Shown piece after piece: positions 1 through 10,609 of a stretch of 64,000 nucleotides of DNA (positions are counted from its first letter, which is position 1; each line of letters opens with the position of its first letter). The notes beneath the pieces were generated by a model. That model was not told the origin of the DNA. It made no database searches and saw only the letters and a program-made list of their open reading frames with translations. The position numbers and the translations under genes were made by a program. This DNA is from Zingiber officinale (taxonomy: Eukaryota > Streptophyta > Magnoliopsida > Zingiberales > Zingiberaceae). The DNA lies in NCBI RefSeq assembly GCF_018446385.1, contig NC_056002.1:9000894-9064893 (forward strand), read 5' to 3'.

Positions 1-603
1 CTTAGTAAAGATATCAGCAATTTGATCCTCAGCAGAGATATAAGAGACAGATAATTGTTGAGTTGTCACACGTTCACGAACAAAATGAAAATCAATCTCC
101 ACATGTTTTGTACGAGCATGAAAGATTGGATTTGCTGTGAGATATGTTGCTCCAATATTGTCGCACCAAATTTTTGGTGCAATATTTGATGCAAGATGAA
201 GTTCAGAGAGAAGTGATTGAAGTCAAATAATTTCAGACGTTATATTTGCTATAGCTTTATATTCTACCTCAGTACTTGAACGAGATACCGTAGGTTGCTT
301 CTTCGAATTCCATGAGATAAGATTTCGTCCAAGAAATATTGCATATCCACTAGTAGAGCGTCTATCTTCAGGAGAACTTGCCCAATCCGCATCACTATAG
401 GCATGTAAATCTCGAGACGATTGACGATATAAAAGAAGACCATGTAGAATAGTACCTTTGAGATAGCGAAGTATTCTTTTTACATTATCCCAATTTTGTT
501 CAGTTGGAGCATGCATGAATTGACAAGCACGATTTATTGCAAAAGTAATATCAGGGCGTGTGATAGTGACATATTGTAAGGCTCCAATAATACTTCGATA
601 AAT
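1..603 (-). pseudogene. copia #1: end of RT and RNase H domain, broken
   Basis: This part continues pol after the stop at 604-606. The RNase H core is clear: YSDADWA near the start of the domain, then RRSTSGY, SWNSKKQ and a SSTEVEYKA-type motif with acidic residues of the active site. A stop at 223-225 sits where copia proteins usually have Trp (TGG to TGA). The tail from 222 to 1 still reads as the typical C-terminal part with a CDN motif and a T.HVEIDFHF-type motif. RNase H would remove the RNA template during reverse transcription; this copy cannot make it as one protein. Confidence 0.9.
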
Positions 604-1152
604 CTATGGATCAGACAGAGCAGGAGAGGATGAAGATGGAGAGTTATTTATAGCAATTGGCGTAGAGACCGGACGTACTCCATCCATTTTGGCTCTTTGA
701 AGAAGTCCAGTAATGTATTTGCTCTGAGAGACAAGATAGTCATCCTCATGTGGAATAAGCTCAATACCGAGAAAAAAACGAGCAATGCCCAAATCTCGGG
801 TAGAAAATTCTTGATTGAGAATACTTAATAAAGTTATGATGCCCTTGTGATCATTACCGGTTATCAGGATGTCATCCACATAAATAAGAAAAAATATCAT
901 AGACCCATCATTATATTTGTGAAATAGAGATGAGTCAGTCTTTGATCCAGAAAATCCTTGAGATTGTAACCAATTGGATAGTCGATGAAACCATGCACGA
1001 GGAGCTTGTCGAAGACCATATAAGGATTTCTTAAGTTGGCAAACATGAGATGGAAATTGTGGATGAATGAACCCAGGTGGTTGCTCCATAAATACAGTTT
1101 CCTCAAGATGACCATGGAGAAACGCATTTGAGATGTCCAATTGGCGTACAGG
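604..1152 (-). pseudogene. copia #1: reverse transcriptase palm, broken by flanking stops
   Basis: The segment starts just after the nonsense codon at 1153-1155 and stays open to a stop at 604-606. It has the copia RT motifs: LDISNAFLHG (first catalytic Asp), LKKSLYGLRQAPRAW and the catalytic YVDDILITG, followed by FFLGIEL. Reverse transcriptase copies the element RNA to cDNA in cytoplasmic particles. The catalytic residues are intact, but the reading frame is cut on both sides, and there is no independent ATG. Confidence 0.93.
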
Positions 1153-3396
1153 CTAATTGGAACTAACAGCTATCGATAATAATAGTCTGACAGATGTAAT
1201 CTTGATGACTGGACTAAAAGTATCATTGAAATCAATACCTGGTTGCTGACTAAAACCTTTGGCTACAAGTCGAGCTTTGTATCGTTCAAGAGAGCCATCA
1301 GCTCGATACTTAAGACAAAATACCCATTTAGAGCCCACAACATTCATTGAGGAAGTGCGTGGAACTAGACTCCATGTTCCATTGCGAAGAAGTGCATCAA
1401 ATTCTGTAGTCATTGCAATACGCCAATTTGGATCCTTGTTGGCTTGCGTAAAACAAGTTGGTTCAATAGATTTTGAAGAAACCACTAGAGCCCATGGAAG
1501 AGGATTTCGAGTCGCATTTGGTGGGCAACGTTCATAAATGTCACTAATGGGAAGCATGCGACGAGGAGCATTATCATCTGAATCACTTGTTGATGGTGAT
1601 GAGGAAGTAGGCTGACATGGTGATGTACATGATGGACTTGCATTATCCGAGGATTCAGAACTAGAGAGCATATTATCTTCGACCGGTGAGGCTTCCAAGA
1701 TTGGAGCAGCACCCTGAGGTGATTCTGATGGTATAGGGGAGTTATTAGAGAGCGGAGCAGGACCTAGGATGCCATCATTTCTGACAATATTAGGTGGTAT
1801 TAAGAAGGTGTCACCTGTATCTAGAGGAGAGATCGAAGTAGATACTGAAAAAGGGAATAGAGTCTCATCAAAAGTAACATGTCGTGAAATATAAATTCGA
1901 CCTGTTGGTATATGTAAGCAACAATAACCATGGTGCAAATTGCTGTAACCAAGGAAAACACATTGTAGTGAACGAGAGTTAAGTTTGTGTTTAGAGTAGG
2001 GGCGTAACCATGGATAACATGCGCAACCAAAAATTCGAAGGAAAGTGTAATTAGGAGTTTGATTATAAAGTGTTTCAAAAGGACATTTATGATTGAGCAA
2101 TGGAGTAGGGAGTCGATTTATGAGATATACAGCAGTAGTAACAGTTTCATGCCAAAATTTACGTGGAACTGATGCATGATGAAGAAGAGCTAAGGCAGTT
2201 TCGACTATGTGTCTATGTTTTCTCTCAGCAGAGCCATTTTGTTCTGGAGTGTGAGGACAAGAGACTCGATGAACAATTCCACAAGAGACAAGATGACGAT
2301 GAAGAGCTTGATATTCACCTCCCCAATCAGAATGAAAAGAAAGTATTTTACGATTAAAATATCGTTCAACTTGATTTTGAAATTTACAGAATATATCCAA
2401 TAAATCAGATTTTCTTTTCATAGGATAGAGCCAAGTATATTTACTAAAATGATCAATAAAGGTAACATAATATTGAAAACCTTGGTTAGATAAAACAGGT
2501 GCAGGGCCCCAAACATCAGAATGAATTAATTCAAGTGGAAAATTAGAAATATAATCGGATGAATAGAAAGGTAGCTTATGACTTTTAGATTCCATGCAGG
2601 CCCTACATGAATGAGATGGAGAGGAGGTAATGGAAGTATGTAAACCATACCTATTGATGATTGACTGGACAATATGAAGAGAAGGATGACCAAGTCGAGC
2701 ATGCCAAGCTGGTTTATTTGTCCATTTACCAACAAAAGCTTTGATTGACGAACTTTGAAGATAGTAGAGGCCATTTTTGATTCTCCCATGAAACATAATA
2801 GCATTTGTTCCTTTATCTTTGATAAGATAATGATTATGATGAAACTCAAAAATGACATTGTTATCAAGACAAAATTGACAGGTAGAAAGTAAATTTTTAG
2901 TGATAGAAGGAACATGAAAGATATTGCTCATGTGAAAAGTTTGATTAGATAAATGAATATATGTGTTTCCAAGATTAGCAATGTGCAAACCTGAGTCATC
3001 GCCTACTTGAACCGTATCTGAGCCATAATATGACATTACGTCTGTAAGGATATTATAATCCGATGTGACATGATGAGTTGCTCCAGTGTCAATATACCAA
3101 TCAGTAGATAAAAACTCTGGGGTTTTACCGCAAGTAGGCACAGATGATAGAGCTTTAGGATATGCTTGTGAAATATACGGTTGTCTTGAGACTGTAGAAC
3201 CACCAATGAAATTTGAGGCAAATCTTTGAGGGCATATATTTCCAGGATGACCAATGATGTGACAAATTTGACATTTTACCCGAGAGTAATCAAATCTTTT
3301 AGGGCATAGATTTCCAGTATGGCCAATTATGCGACAAATTTGACATCGGACTGAATTTTGTTTTTTGCCTCCTTGATAGTGTTGAGTATTTGACAT
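1153..3396 (-). CDS. copia #1: truncated Gag zinc knuckles, protease, integrase, RT start
   Basis: An open frame of 747 residues starts at an ATG on 3394-3396. Two CCHC knuckles come first ([14 protein letters not shown] and [14 protein letters not shown], about residues 18-55). Next are the aspartic protease motif [10 protein letters not shown] (about residue 101), the GAG-pre-integrase box with HARLGHPSL, and the integrase core with [18 protein letters not shown] and a [11 protein letters not shown] Glu motif. The RT begins near residue 650 ([20 protein letters not shown]). A family member normally has about 250 residues of capsid before the knuckles; they are absent here. The ORF ends at TAG where a Trp is expected, so it is a fragment of gag-pol. 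Confidence 0.93.
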   Translation of the reverse strand: MSNTQHYQGGKKQNSVRCQICRIIGHTGNLCPKRFDYSRVKCQICHIIGHPGNICPQRFASNFIGGSTVSRQPYISQAYPKALSSVPTCGKTPEFLSTDWYIDTGATHHVTSDYNILTDVMSYYGSDTVQVGDDSGLHIANLGNTYIHLSNQTFHMSNIFHVPSITKNLLSTCQFCLDNNVIFEFHHNHYLIKDKGTNAIMFHGRIKNGLYYLQSSSIKAFVGKWTNKPAWHARLGHPSLHIVQSIINRYGLHTSITSSPSHSCRACMESKSHKLPFYSSDYISNFPLELIHSDVWGPAPVLSNQGFQYYVTFIDHFSKYTWLYPMKRKSDLLDIFCKFQNQVERYFNRKILSFHSDWGGEYQALHRHLVSCGIVHRVSCPHTPEQNGSAERKHRHIVETALALLHHASVPRKFWHETVTTAVYLINRLPTPLLNHKCPFETLYNQTPNYTFLRIFGCACYPWLRPYSKHKLNSRSLQCVFLGYSNLHHGYCCLHIPTGRIYISRHVTFDETLFPFSVSTSISPLDTGDTFLIPPNIVRNDGILGPAPLSNNSPIPSESPQGAAPILEASPVEDNMLSSSESSDNASPSCTSPCQPTSSSPSTSDSDDNAPRRMLPISDIYERCPPNATRNPLPWALVVSSKSIEPTCFTQANKDPNWRIAMTTEFDALLRNGTWSLVPRTSSMNVVGSKWVFCLKYRADGSLERYKARLVAKGFSQQPGIDFNDTFSPVIKITSVRLLLSIAVSSN

Positions 3397-3710
3397 CTAA
3401 AGTAAAATAACTTATCTTGTAGAGAGACTGGATCACCGGAAAGGGGACCTTTCGCCTGGAGAAACTCCTCTTGGAGGAAATAGAAGCCTTGGCGGATCAA
3501 CCACTTGTTGTCGACGTCGAGGTTTGGTCGGCGTTCGGTGGACAGCGGTGGTAGCACAAAGGAGAAGCCCTTTTTGTCGTCTTGTTTTGCGGTTTCAAAA
3601 AATAAAAAAAGAAACTCCTCTTTTGTCTTGGACGGCGGCAGAAAAAGAAAAAGGAAGGGAAGAGGATTTGTGAGGGAGAATTAAGAGAAAGAGAAGGAAC
3701 GAAGGATCAT
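3397..3710 (-). other. copia #1 leader, capsid coding lost
   Basis: About 310 bases lie between the primer site and the first ATG. I see no capsid-like reading frame. The minus strand is pyrimidine-rich near the primer site. An internal deletion has probably joined the 5' leader directly to the zinc-knuckle region. Confidence 0.6.
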
Positions 3711-3723
3711 GGCTCTGATACCA
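3711..3723 (-). promoter_or_regulatory. primer binding site, Met-tRNA type
   Basis: The minus strand reads TGGTATCAGAGCC directly after the LTR end TAACA. This is the common plant copia primer site, complementary to initiator Met-tRNA. Confidence 0.9.
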
Positions 3724-3909
3724 TGTTAAAAGAAAAATAGAAAGAAGATAAAATAGGAGAGTAATAATTAATCTTATTGTTTTGTTGATACTTGCCCTCA
3801 AGACAATACAATATATAGGGTTTAAACAAGTACTCGGTCAATTAACCAATTAATAAATAACAGAATAATTCTAAAAATTATTCTGAGAATTATTCTAATA
3901 ATTATAACA
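3724..3909 (-). repeat. copia #1 5' LTR (short, about 186 bp)
   Basis: The LTR abuts the primer site. On the minus strand it would run from TGTTA to TAACA, a perfect short inverted end. It is very AT-rich with repeated TTATTCTAATAAT-like motifs. The inner edge is firm; the outer edge at 3909 is inferred from the terminal TGTTA only, because the partner LTR is outside the window. Confidence 0.6.
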
Positions 3910-4068
3910 GAATTATTAGAATAATCCTAAAATTAATTTGATTTGATTTGATGATTTAATCCGGTCAATTCTGATAATTCTCTTTTATCTCTTTTAGGTA
4001 TTTTACGGGAAGCAACAAAGCTAGATGCTATATATCATTCTTCATCTCAAGTCATGCACGATAAAAGG

Positions 4069-4410
4069 CTAGCTAACAGCATGGTCACTGCTTTTCTTGT
4101 TCACTTCATCCTCGGAGGCAATGGCGACCCTCTTATGTAGGTTTTTGAGCCCTGACCTGCCCAAATCCATGGCCAAGCTCCATGCATATGGCGTTTGGCC
4201 TGATGGAACTGGCCTCTTCATCGAAGCCAAATCTTTCATCCCACCATGTTGCCCTACGACTAAAGCTGCAGAGGCCAACTGCACTCGCTTGTAGGCACCC
4301 TTCAGTTCATCACTGATTTGGCCATTCTTCTCAACTCTGATTCCTAGAGCATTGCCTACGGAGATAGCGAGAAGCACTGTTACTATGCAATCTACTCCAG
4401 CCGGAGCCAT
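4069..4410 (-). CDS. CLE-like small secreted peptide precursor, copy 1 (motif altered)
   Basis: The frame codes for 113 residues from the ATG at 4408-4410. Residues 1-23 form a hydrophobic signal peptide (CIVTVLLAISVGNALG). A basic, Ala-rich middle follows, then MKRPVPSGQTPYAW at about residue 64. CLE peptides carry R-x-V-P-S/T-G-P-N-P-L-H-N; the first half fits but the second does not. The second copy at 12.8 kb has GGGCC where this copy has GGCC, and there the motif reads VPSGPN, so one G was probably lost here and the tail after the motif is read in a new frame. The precursor would enter the secretory pathway. CLE assignment is inference from one motif; another small peptide family is possible. 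Confidence 0.5.
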   Translation of the reverse strand: MAPAGVDCIVTVLLAISVGNALGIRVEKNGQISDELKGAYKRVQLASAALVVGQHGGMKDLASMKRPVPSGQTPYAWSLAMDLGRSGLKNLHKRVAIASEDEVNKKSSDHAVS

Positions 4411-4529
4411 GTCTTGAATTTTGAACGGTTCAAATTGCAGAACTCTGTGGGCTTTTATAGTCTCCTCAGTTTGGATGATCAGCTAAGGTTCATTAATAGT
4501 TGGAAGGGAAGAAAAGAGAGAAAAAGTAA

Positions 4530-4746
4530 GGGTGCGTTTGGTTTGCATCGTTTTCATTTTCATTTTCTGGAAAACGCGCGTTTTCTAGAAAACAGAAAAT
4601 GACTTTTTGTCATTCTCTGTTTTTCTAGAAAACGATAGTCAATTTTTTAGAAAACGCGCGCGGAAAACACAAACCAAACACCATTTTCCAGAAAACGCGC
4701 GTTTTCCAGAAAATGAAAATGAAAAACGCGCGTACCAAACGCCCCC
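4530..4746. mobile_element. Tourist/Harbinger-type MITE, 217 bp
   Basis: Terminal inverted repeats are GGGTGCGTTTGGTTTGC and, on the other strand, GGGGGCGTTTGGTACGC. TAA flanks both ends (4527-4529 and 4747-4749), the 3-bp target duplication of PIF/Harbinger elements. The interior is rich in self-complementary GAAAACGCGCGTTTTC blocks, so the whole element folds back. It has no coding capacity. Confidence 0.85.
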
Positions 4747-4970
4747 TAAATATTTATATTTTCTTTATATGTAAGGAAGGAAAGATTCATTAACTTAAAA
4801 TGTATTTTGGTGTTTGGAAGGCAAGTGAGGATAATGAAGATTAAATATATAAAATTATAAAATTATCTTTATTTTTGCTAAACACTTATGCGATCAATAA
4901 CCTACTGCAACTTAAATATATTTATTGGTTAAGATTTACACGTTCAAACAATTATAGCTAATTTGTTAAA

Positions 4971-5089
4971 GTCGACATCGGCATCAGCGTCGAAGTCAGC
5001 ATCGACGTTAGCGTCGAAGTCGGCATCAAAGTCAGTGTCGGTGTCAAAGTCGTCGGCAAAGTCTGCCTTGGCGTTGAAGTCAACGTCGC
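4971..5089. repeat. short GTCGAAGTCGGCATC-type minisatellite
   Basis: About ten imperfect repeats based on GTCGAAGTCGGCATC in units of 6-18 bases. An Asp/Phe/Ala-repeat frame on the minus strand and a Ser/Lys-repeat frame on the plus strand are by-products of the repeat and not taken as genes. Confidence 0.75.
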
Positions 5090-5589
5090 CATTGACTAAG
5101 TGCGAGCATTGGACAGTGCGAGTGTTTGTCATCGCAACGCAAAAAATACTTAAAACAATGAATTTTGAAATTAATATACTAAAACAGTCATAAAATTGAA
5201 ATACAAATTTTTTTAGCTCCCCTTACCTTCCCTTACATCCCAAATTGAGGTGTAAGAAATTCTTTAGTTTTATGGGTAAGAAAGTTAAAACTTACCTTTT
5301 CTTATCTTTCCTTTCCATAGCTCACTTCCTATTTCAAACTCCCCTTCTCTCCCCTTCCCCTTCCAGATATATATATAATAGTTTTAAAATTATCAAATTA
5401 TATATCTATTTCCAATTTAACCCCTATCAGTCGATTATTTTTTTTATCAGTCGAATTGATTTTAGTCGAATCGATTTTAGTCGAATCGATTTTATTCTGT
5501 AAAAAACGTCAAATTTTTAAGTAAATCAATCGACTCATTTATTTTTTTTTATAAAAATTAATTTTAAGTAAAATCAATTGATGAATTAA
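5090..5589. other. AT-rich spacer, nothing recognised
   Basis: No coding signal. The only structure is three tandem copies of TTTAGTCGAATCGA around 5450-5495. Confidence 0.6.
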
Positions 5590-7570
5590 ATGATCTTGGA
5601 TTGACATGAAACTAATTTTTTTGTATTCGTCTACCTCTCCTGAATATATCCATACTCTCAAATGGTAATTTGACTCAATATATCGAGAACAATGATTTTT
5701 TGAAAAAAAAAATATTTAAAAAATTTAATCCGTGTTCAAAAAATCATTGCTCTTAATATGTTTGGTCAAATTGGTATTTGAGAGCATGAATATATTTAAA
5801 AGAGGTAGGCAAACCTATATGAACTAGTTTTATGTCAATCCGAGATCATTTGGTCGATCCGAGATTATTTGGTCCATCGACCTATCTTGCCAAAACCAAC
5901 TAATTGACCAAATGACATCGGATTGATATAAAACTAGTTCCTATGTGTTCGTCTACCTCTCCTGATTGTATTCATAACCTCAAATACTAATTTAACCCAA
6001 TATATTGAGAGCAACGATTTTTTGAACAAGAAAATATTTAAAAATTTAATTCGTGTTCAAAAAATTATTGCTCTCAATATATTGAGTCAAATTGATATTT
6101 TAGGGTGTGAATATAATCAGGAGAAATAGTGAAACACGTAGGAACGAGTTTCATATCAATCTGATGTCATTTAGTCCATTAGTCAATTTTGGCCAAAATT
6201 GGCTGATGGACTAAATGACATCGGATTGTCATGAAATTAGTTTTTATGTATTTATCTACCTCTCTTAATTATATTCATGCTCTCAAATACTAATTTAACT
6301 TAATATATTGAAAGCGATGATTTTTTTGAACATGAATTAATTTTTTTAAATATTTTCTTATTTAAAAAATCATAGCTCTCAATATATTGGATCAAATTGA
6401 TATTTAAGGACATGAATATAATCAAAAGAGGTAGACGAACACTGATTTTAGACAAAATCGGTTAATAGACCAAATGACCTTGGATTGGCATAAAACTAGT
6501 TCTTATGCATTTGTCTACTTCTCATGATTATATTTATGCTCTCAAATACCAATTTGACCCAATATATTAAGAGTAATAATTTTTTGAACATGAATACATT
6601 TGAAAATTTTAATTCATAAATCGACTGATGATGAAATAACCTCGGATTGCCATAAAACTAGTTTCTATATGTTTAGCTACATCTCTTGATTATATTCATT
6701 CTCTCAAATACCCATTTGACTCAATATATTGATAGCAATATTTTTTTGAACACGAATATATTTAAAAAAATTCATTTCTTATTCAAAAATATTGATATGA
6801 ATATATTGTGTTAAATTGGTATTTGAGGACATGAATACAATCAGAAGAGATAGACAAACACATAGGAACTAATTTCATATCAATCCGAGATTGTTTAATT
6901 GGTCTATTAGCTGATTTTGCCCAAAACTAGCTAATGGATTAAACCATCTCTGATTGACATGAAACTACTTACTATGTGTTCATCTACCTCTCTTGATTAT
7001 ATCCATGCCCTCAAATACCAATTTGACCTAATATATGATTTTTTTGAACAAGAAAATATTTAAAAAAATTTAATTCATGTTTAAAAAATTATTACTCTCA
7101 ATATATTTGGTTAAAAAAATCATATATGTTCTTGTTCAAAAAATCATATATTAGGTCAAATTGGTATTTAAGGGCATGAATACAATCAGGAGAGGTAGAT
7201 GAACACATAAGAATTAGTTTCATATCAATCCGAAGTCATTTAGTCCATTAGCCGACTTTGTCCAAAATTGGATGATGAATCAAATGATATCGGATTTATA
7301 TAAAACTAGTGCTGGTGTATTCAACTATCTCTATTTATTATATCCATGCTCTCAAATATCAATTTGACCTAATATTGTAAGAGCAATGATTTTTTAACAT
7401 GAATTAAAATTTTTAATTATTTTCTTATTCTAAAAATTATTGCTCTCAATATATTTTGTCAAATTAGTATTTGAATGCATGAATATAATCAGGAGAGGTA
7501 AACGAACATATAAAAATTAATTTCATATCAATTCAAGATAATTTGATTCATCAATTGATTTTATTTAAAA
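5590..7570. repeat. tandem array of seven palindromic units
   Basis: A motif of the form GGATTGACATGAAACTAGTT starts near 5594, 5919, 6219, 6479, 6640, 6945 and 7287, giving steps of about 325, 300, 260, 161, 305 and 342 bases. In most units the first arm (CTACCTCTCCTGATTATATTC, then CTCAAATACCAATTTGACC, then AGAGCAATGATTTTTTGAAC) is followed by its reverse complement, so each unit is itself a hairpin. The unit starting at 6479 lacks its returning arm. No reading frame. It may be an amplified foldback MITE. Confidence 0.8.
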
Positions 7571-8880
7571 TTGATTTTTATAAAAAAAACATAAATCAAT
7601 CGACTGATTAAAAAAGATCAATCAACTGATTTACTAAAAAATTTGACATTTTAATACTGAACAAAATCAATTCAAACTGATTATATATGCGCGCTCTGAT
7701 TATATCAGCGGTATTTTTATTTTTTTAAAATTTTGAATTAAAAAAATTAATTAAACATTTTTTTTTACTCTTTACGGGTTGGGTTTAGATTTTTCAATTG
7801 GAATATAGTGTTCAAACTGAAAAGAGCTTAGATTTTTCAGTTGGAATATAATGTTCAAGATAAAAGAATTTAAGATTCAGACTTCTCAATTGGATTATAG
7901 TGGCCAGTTATAAGAAAAAATAAAAAAAAAATTTAAGAATTTATGGGGTATAGTAATATATTTGAGATTTCTATTTGAAAAAGAATTAAGATTTTATTTT
8001 TAGGATTCAGATTTTCTAATGTTCAGTTAAAAAAAAATAAAAAATAAAAAATTTTAGATATTTACTGGATAAAATAATATATTACAAGTATCCTAATATA
8101 TTTAAGATTTATATTAAGGCAAATATTAATTTTTGAAAATAAAAAAAATTAAAAAAGGATAATGATATTATACACGTGTACAGTAGTGCACGGTGCGATG
8201 GGCAGGATATCATATTATATATAATATTATTGTAACAAGTTTGGCGAAAACTGCAATGACATGACTTTTAGTCAAAGTTTCTTCCATTTCAATTTTATTA
8301 AATGTTAATTGATAATATTTTTTGAAAATTTTCTCCTTAGGGCAGATTAATCACCCTTGAGGGTATTTCATGGAATTTGCATCATCAACAACGATCACCA
8401 AACAAGGCACCAAACGTCCGCGGCGTGTTCCTACTTTCACAGTGACACGCGATCCTCGTGACTAAAAGGTACGAGCGAAAGTGGAGGGCGTTAGAGGCTC
8501 TGAGAAGACCACACACAATGGAGGTCACCAAATCACCGTCTTTTTGTTGTCACTTGGTGAAAATTGCTCAATATCAGTCCGATCAAATTCATTGTCCAAA
8601 GGAACAAGCGAATTTAATAATTATATGCTTAATCTTGTTCCGACTCTGAATCTACGATGATGTTCCATATCAAACCAGCTTAATCATGCGAGAAGTGAAA
8701 ATTACGGCAGACTAATTAAAATTAACCAAAAACGTTTTTTTTTTCTCGGTGGTCTTATAGAACTTGCAGAATGAAAAGACGAGGAGCAAGAAGTACGGGT
8801 ACTGGTCACAATCTAGCAGCTGATATAGATAGATGGAAGAAAACACCTTCAGTTATATGCCTTGCGGTGCTGGGTTGAGT
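7571..8880. other. AT-rich intergenic region
   Basis: No gene recognised. Around 7790-7905 a unit of about 58 bases (TTAGATTTTTCAATTGGAATATAG) occurs three times imperfectly. 8660-8880 should hold the 3' untranslated region of the DUF3339 gene that ends at 8881. A short plus-strand frame at 8458-8649 shows no family resemblance. Confidence 0.5.
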
Positions 8881-9093
8881 CTAACCGGCATAGACGTGGA
8901 CGCCAATGACGATGAGGAAGAGGGTAATGAGGGCGAAATAGATGATGGCGTGGACGAGAATAGACGCGCTGCTGGTGTGGAAGTTGCTAAACTCGACCAC
9001 CTGTCCGCTTTTACCCGGGATCTGGAACAGTAGTCCCGGCGACATCAACACGAACAATACCACCGCCACCAATACCGGCCCCCAGTCCACCAT
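8881..9093 (-). CDS. DUF3339 family small membrane protein, intact
   Basis: A complete 70-residue protein starts at ATG 9091-9093. It begins MVDWGPVLVAVVLFVLMSPG, followed by LLFQIPG and a GQVVEFSNFHTS segment; a second hydrophobic stretch (about residues 47-68, ending VHVYAG) follows. This is the standard DUF3339 layout: WGPV start, SPGLLFQ.PG box, V.F..F.T box and two membrane segments, at the usual length of 65-72 residues. In Arabidopsis the family includes SYAC1, linked to auxin/cytokinin responses and secretion; a role here is not known. Several tryptic-type small genes of this family are single-exon, as here. No lesion is visible, so the gene is probably active. Confidence 0.92.
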   Translation of the reverse strand: MVDWGPVLVAVVLFVLMSPGLLFQIPGKSGQVVEFSNFHTSSASILVHAIIYFALITLFLIVIGVHVYAG

Positions 9094-10090
9094 CGCCTAA
9101 GTGCTAAGAGGTGAAGAAAAAAACAAGGCAAAGAGAAACGGAGATGTAAAAAGTGCTTCCAAGCTTTTCGAATCAAAATGGAAACCCTAGTTAATGGCAA
9201 ACCGACCCAAGCGGGAGGATGCGTTGGTCCGCGGAGAGGAGTATTTTAAATGATTCCTATTATTTTAGGACTACGTGGAGTGTTCTTATGTCGCCACGTA
9301 GTTAGACTAGGTTTGACTTACGTTTCTTCTAAATTCGCGTCATTTTCTCTCCAGATATTTAGGCGCTTCGTCTTCTCCGATACACTGTTTGAAAGGCAAG
9401 AACACTTCCAGATTCCCGGAAATTAAAGCCTTTTCGCCAGCGTCAAGAGTGGCTCGTCCTCGTTTCCCTTCGACATTCTCCTACCAAGATTCCTTTTTTA
9501 TGCTTCTGTTTGTGCAACCAAATAATCCATGGATGTTTAGTGCTTCGTAGGATTAAATGTATAGAACTCTAGATTAAATGCTTGTTTGTTATCGGGGTCT
9601 CTTCATTGATAGAGTATATATCATACCAGGATTCATTTGAGTAAAAAAGGAAAAACAATTACTATGCTTGTACAAAAGGGAAGTTGTTCAAAGTTCTCTC
9701 ACTGTGCTACCATGAAAAGTTTGGGACAGAGGAAGAAGGTAACTAACGGATGTTGTATAGATCGTAATTTTGCACTCAGAAATGTTCTGGAATCGAATTG
9801 ACATAAAGACACTGGAAGGTTGCGCCATAGGGGGAAGATGTCTTCGACGAAAATATATTTTCCAATTTATTGTGTCAGCAACGTAGGCCATTAAGTTGTG
9901 TCCCCTGCTTCAACTACTTGGTACAAGTCAAGCAGCTGACTGTGTTGGCACATACAGGAGAGATAAGTGGCCTCTTTGATAAACCATTTCTTCCATGATA
10001 AATTAAACTATTTCCAGGCGAAGAGATTGCAATAAGGTGGTCATATAAGCGGTGACAAGAGTGACAAGAAAGAAGACGTCATTGCAACAC
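9094..10090. other. upstream region of the DUF3339 gene and unassigned spacer
   Basis: 9094-9240 should contain the 5' untranslated region and 9240-9400 the promoter of the minus-strand DUF3339 gene; a weak TATA-like TTTAAAATAC lies near 9243 on the minus strand. The remainder up to 10090 contains only short frames without family resemblance. Confidence 0.4.
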
Positions 10091-10400
10091 CTTGATGCTT
10101 GAGGCAGGGAAAGAGGTTGCTGGCCATTGCAGGAGGCTTTATCTACAGTGTCACTTGCCGGATAGCAAGTGCAAGTGAGCTGTATAGCAACATTAATGTT
10201 GCTCGATCTGCAGCATCATCCTTGACATTCAGAGGAATACTGGGGCAACAATGCACCAACAAAGGCGAACAAAGGGATGATTCTTGGGGCTATGATCATC
10301 GACTTGCTCGATGCTGGAAACCACATTGTAGCTGAGCGCTGGGTTCTACTTCCTCATCATAGCCACGGTTGAGTCCATGCGACCATAAGTCTGAAGGGTA
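10091..10400 (+). pseudogene. coding-like remnant, family not recognised
   Basis: The plus strand reads a low-complexity-free segment with coding character: a hydrophobic run (LLAIAGGFIYSVTCRIASA), then ELYSNINVARSAASSLTF. Just after TTCAGAGG near 10234 the reading continues sensibly only one base later (YWGNNAPTKANKGMILGAM, then IIDLLDAGNHIVAERWVLL), and a second shift is likely near 10350 (FLIIATVESM). This suggests a frameshifted remnant of a membrane protein gene. I do not recognise the family and do not assign a function. Confidence 0.3.
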
Positions 10401-10609
10401 AAGGGAGCAATCTGAGGAGTAACTATGGGATACGGACTGAAAGTTGATATCAAGAAACAGCAGCAACATTAGTCAATGAGGGACGAGTATGCATAGGACA
10501 ATCCATTGTGGATGCTATGTGATACCCAATTGATTAGAGGGTTAATTTTCTCTCACGCCTAGTCAATTAACAGTCGGCTCTAAGTTGATCTTGTAATTTT
10601 TCTCTAATG

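Larger units (their letters stand above)
1..3909 (-). mobile_element. Ty1/copia retrotransposon #1, 3' end outside window
   Basis: The minus strand reads LTR, primer site, zinc knuckles, protease, integrase, reverse transcriptase and RNase H, which is the Ty1/copia (PR-INT-RT-RH) order. The pol frame carries three nonsense codons (at 1153-1155, 604-606 and 223-225), and the Gag capsid region expected before the zinc knuckles is missing. The downstream LTR lies before base 1, so element length and target duplication cannot be judged. It is a defective, moderately old copy. Confidence 0.95.

Noticed and set aside
4944-5193. Asp/Ala/Phe-repeat and Ser/Lys-repeat proteins
   Set aside because: Both are read from the same short minisatellite and have no other support.
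5590-7570. CRISPR-like array
   Set aside because: Units are palindromic, unequal and 160-340 bases long with no unique spacers, in a plant nuclear context.
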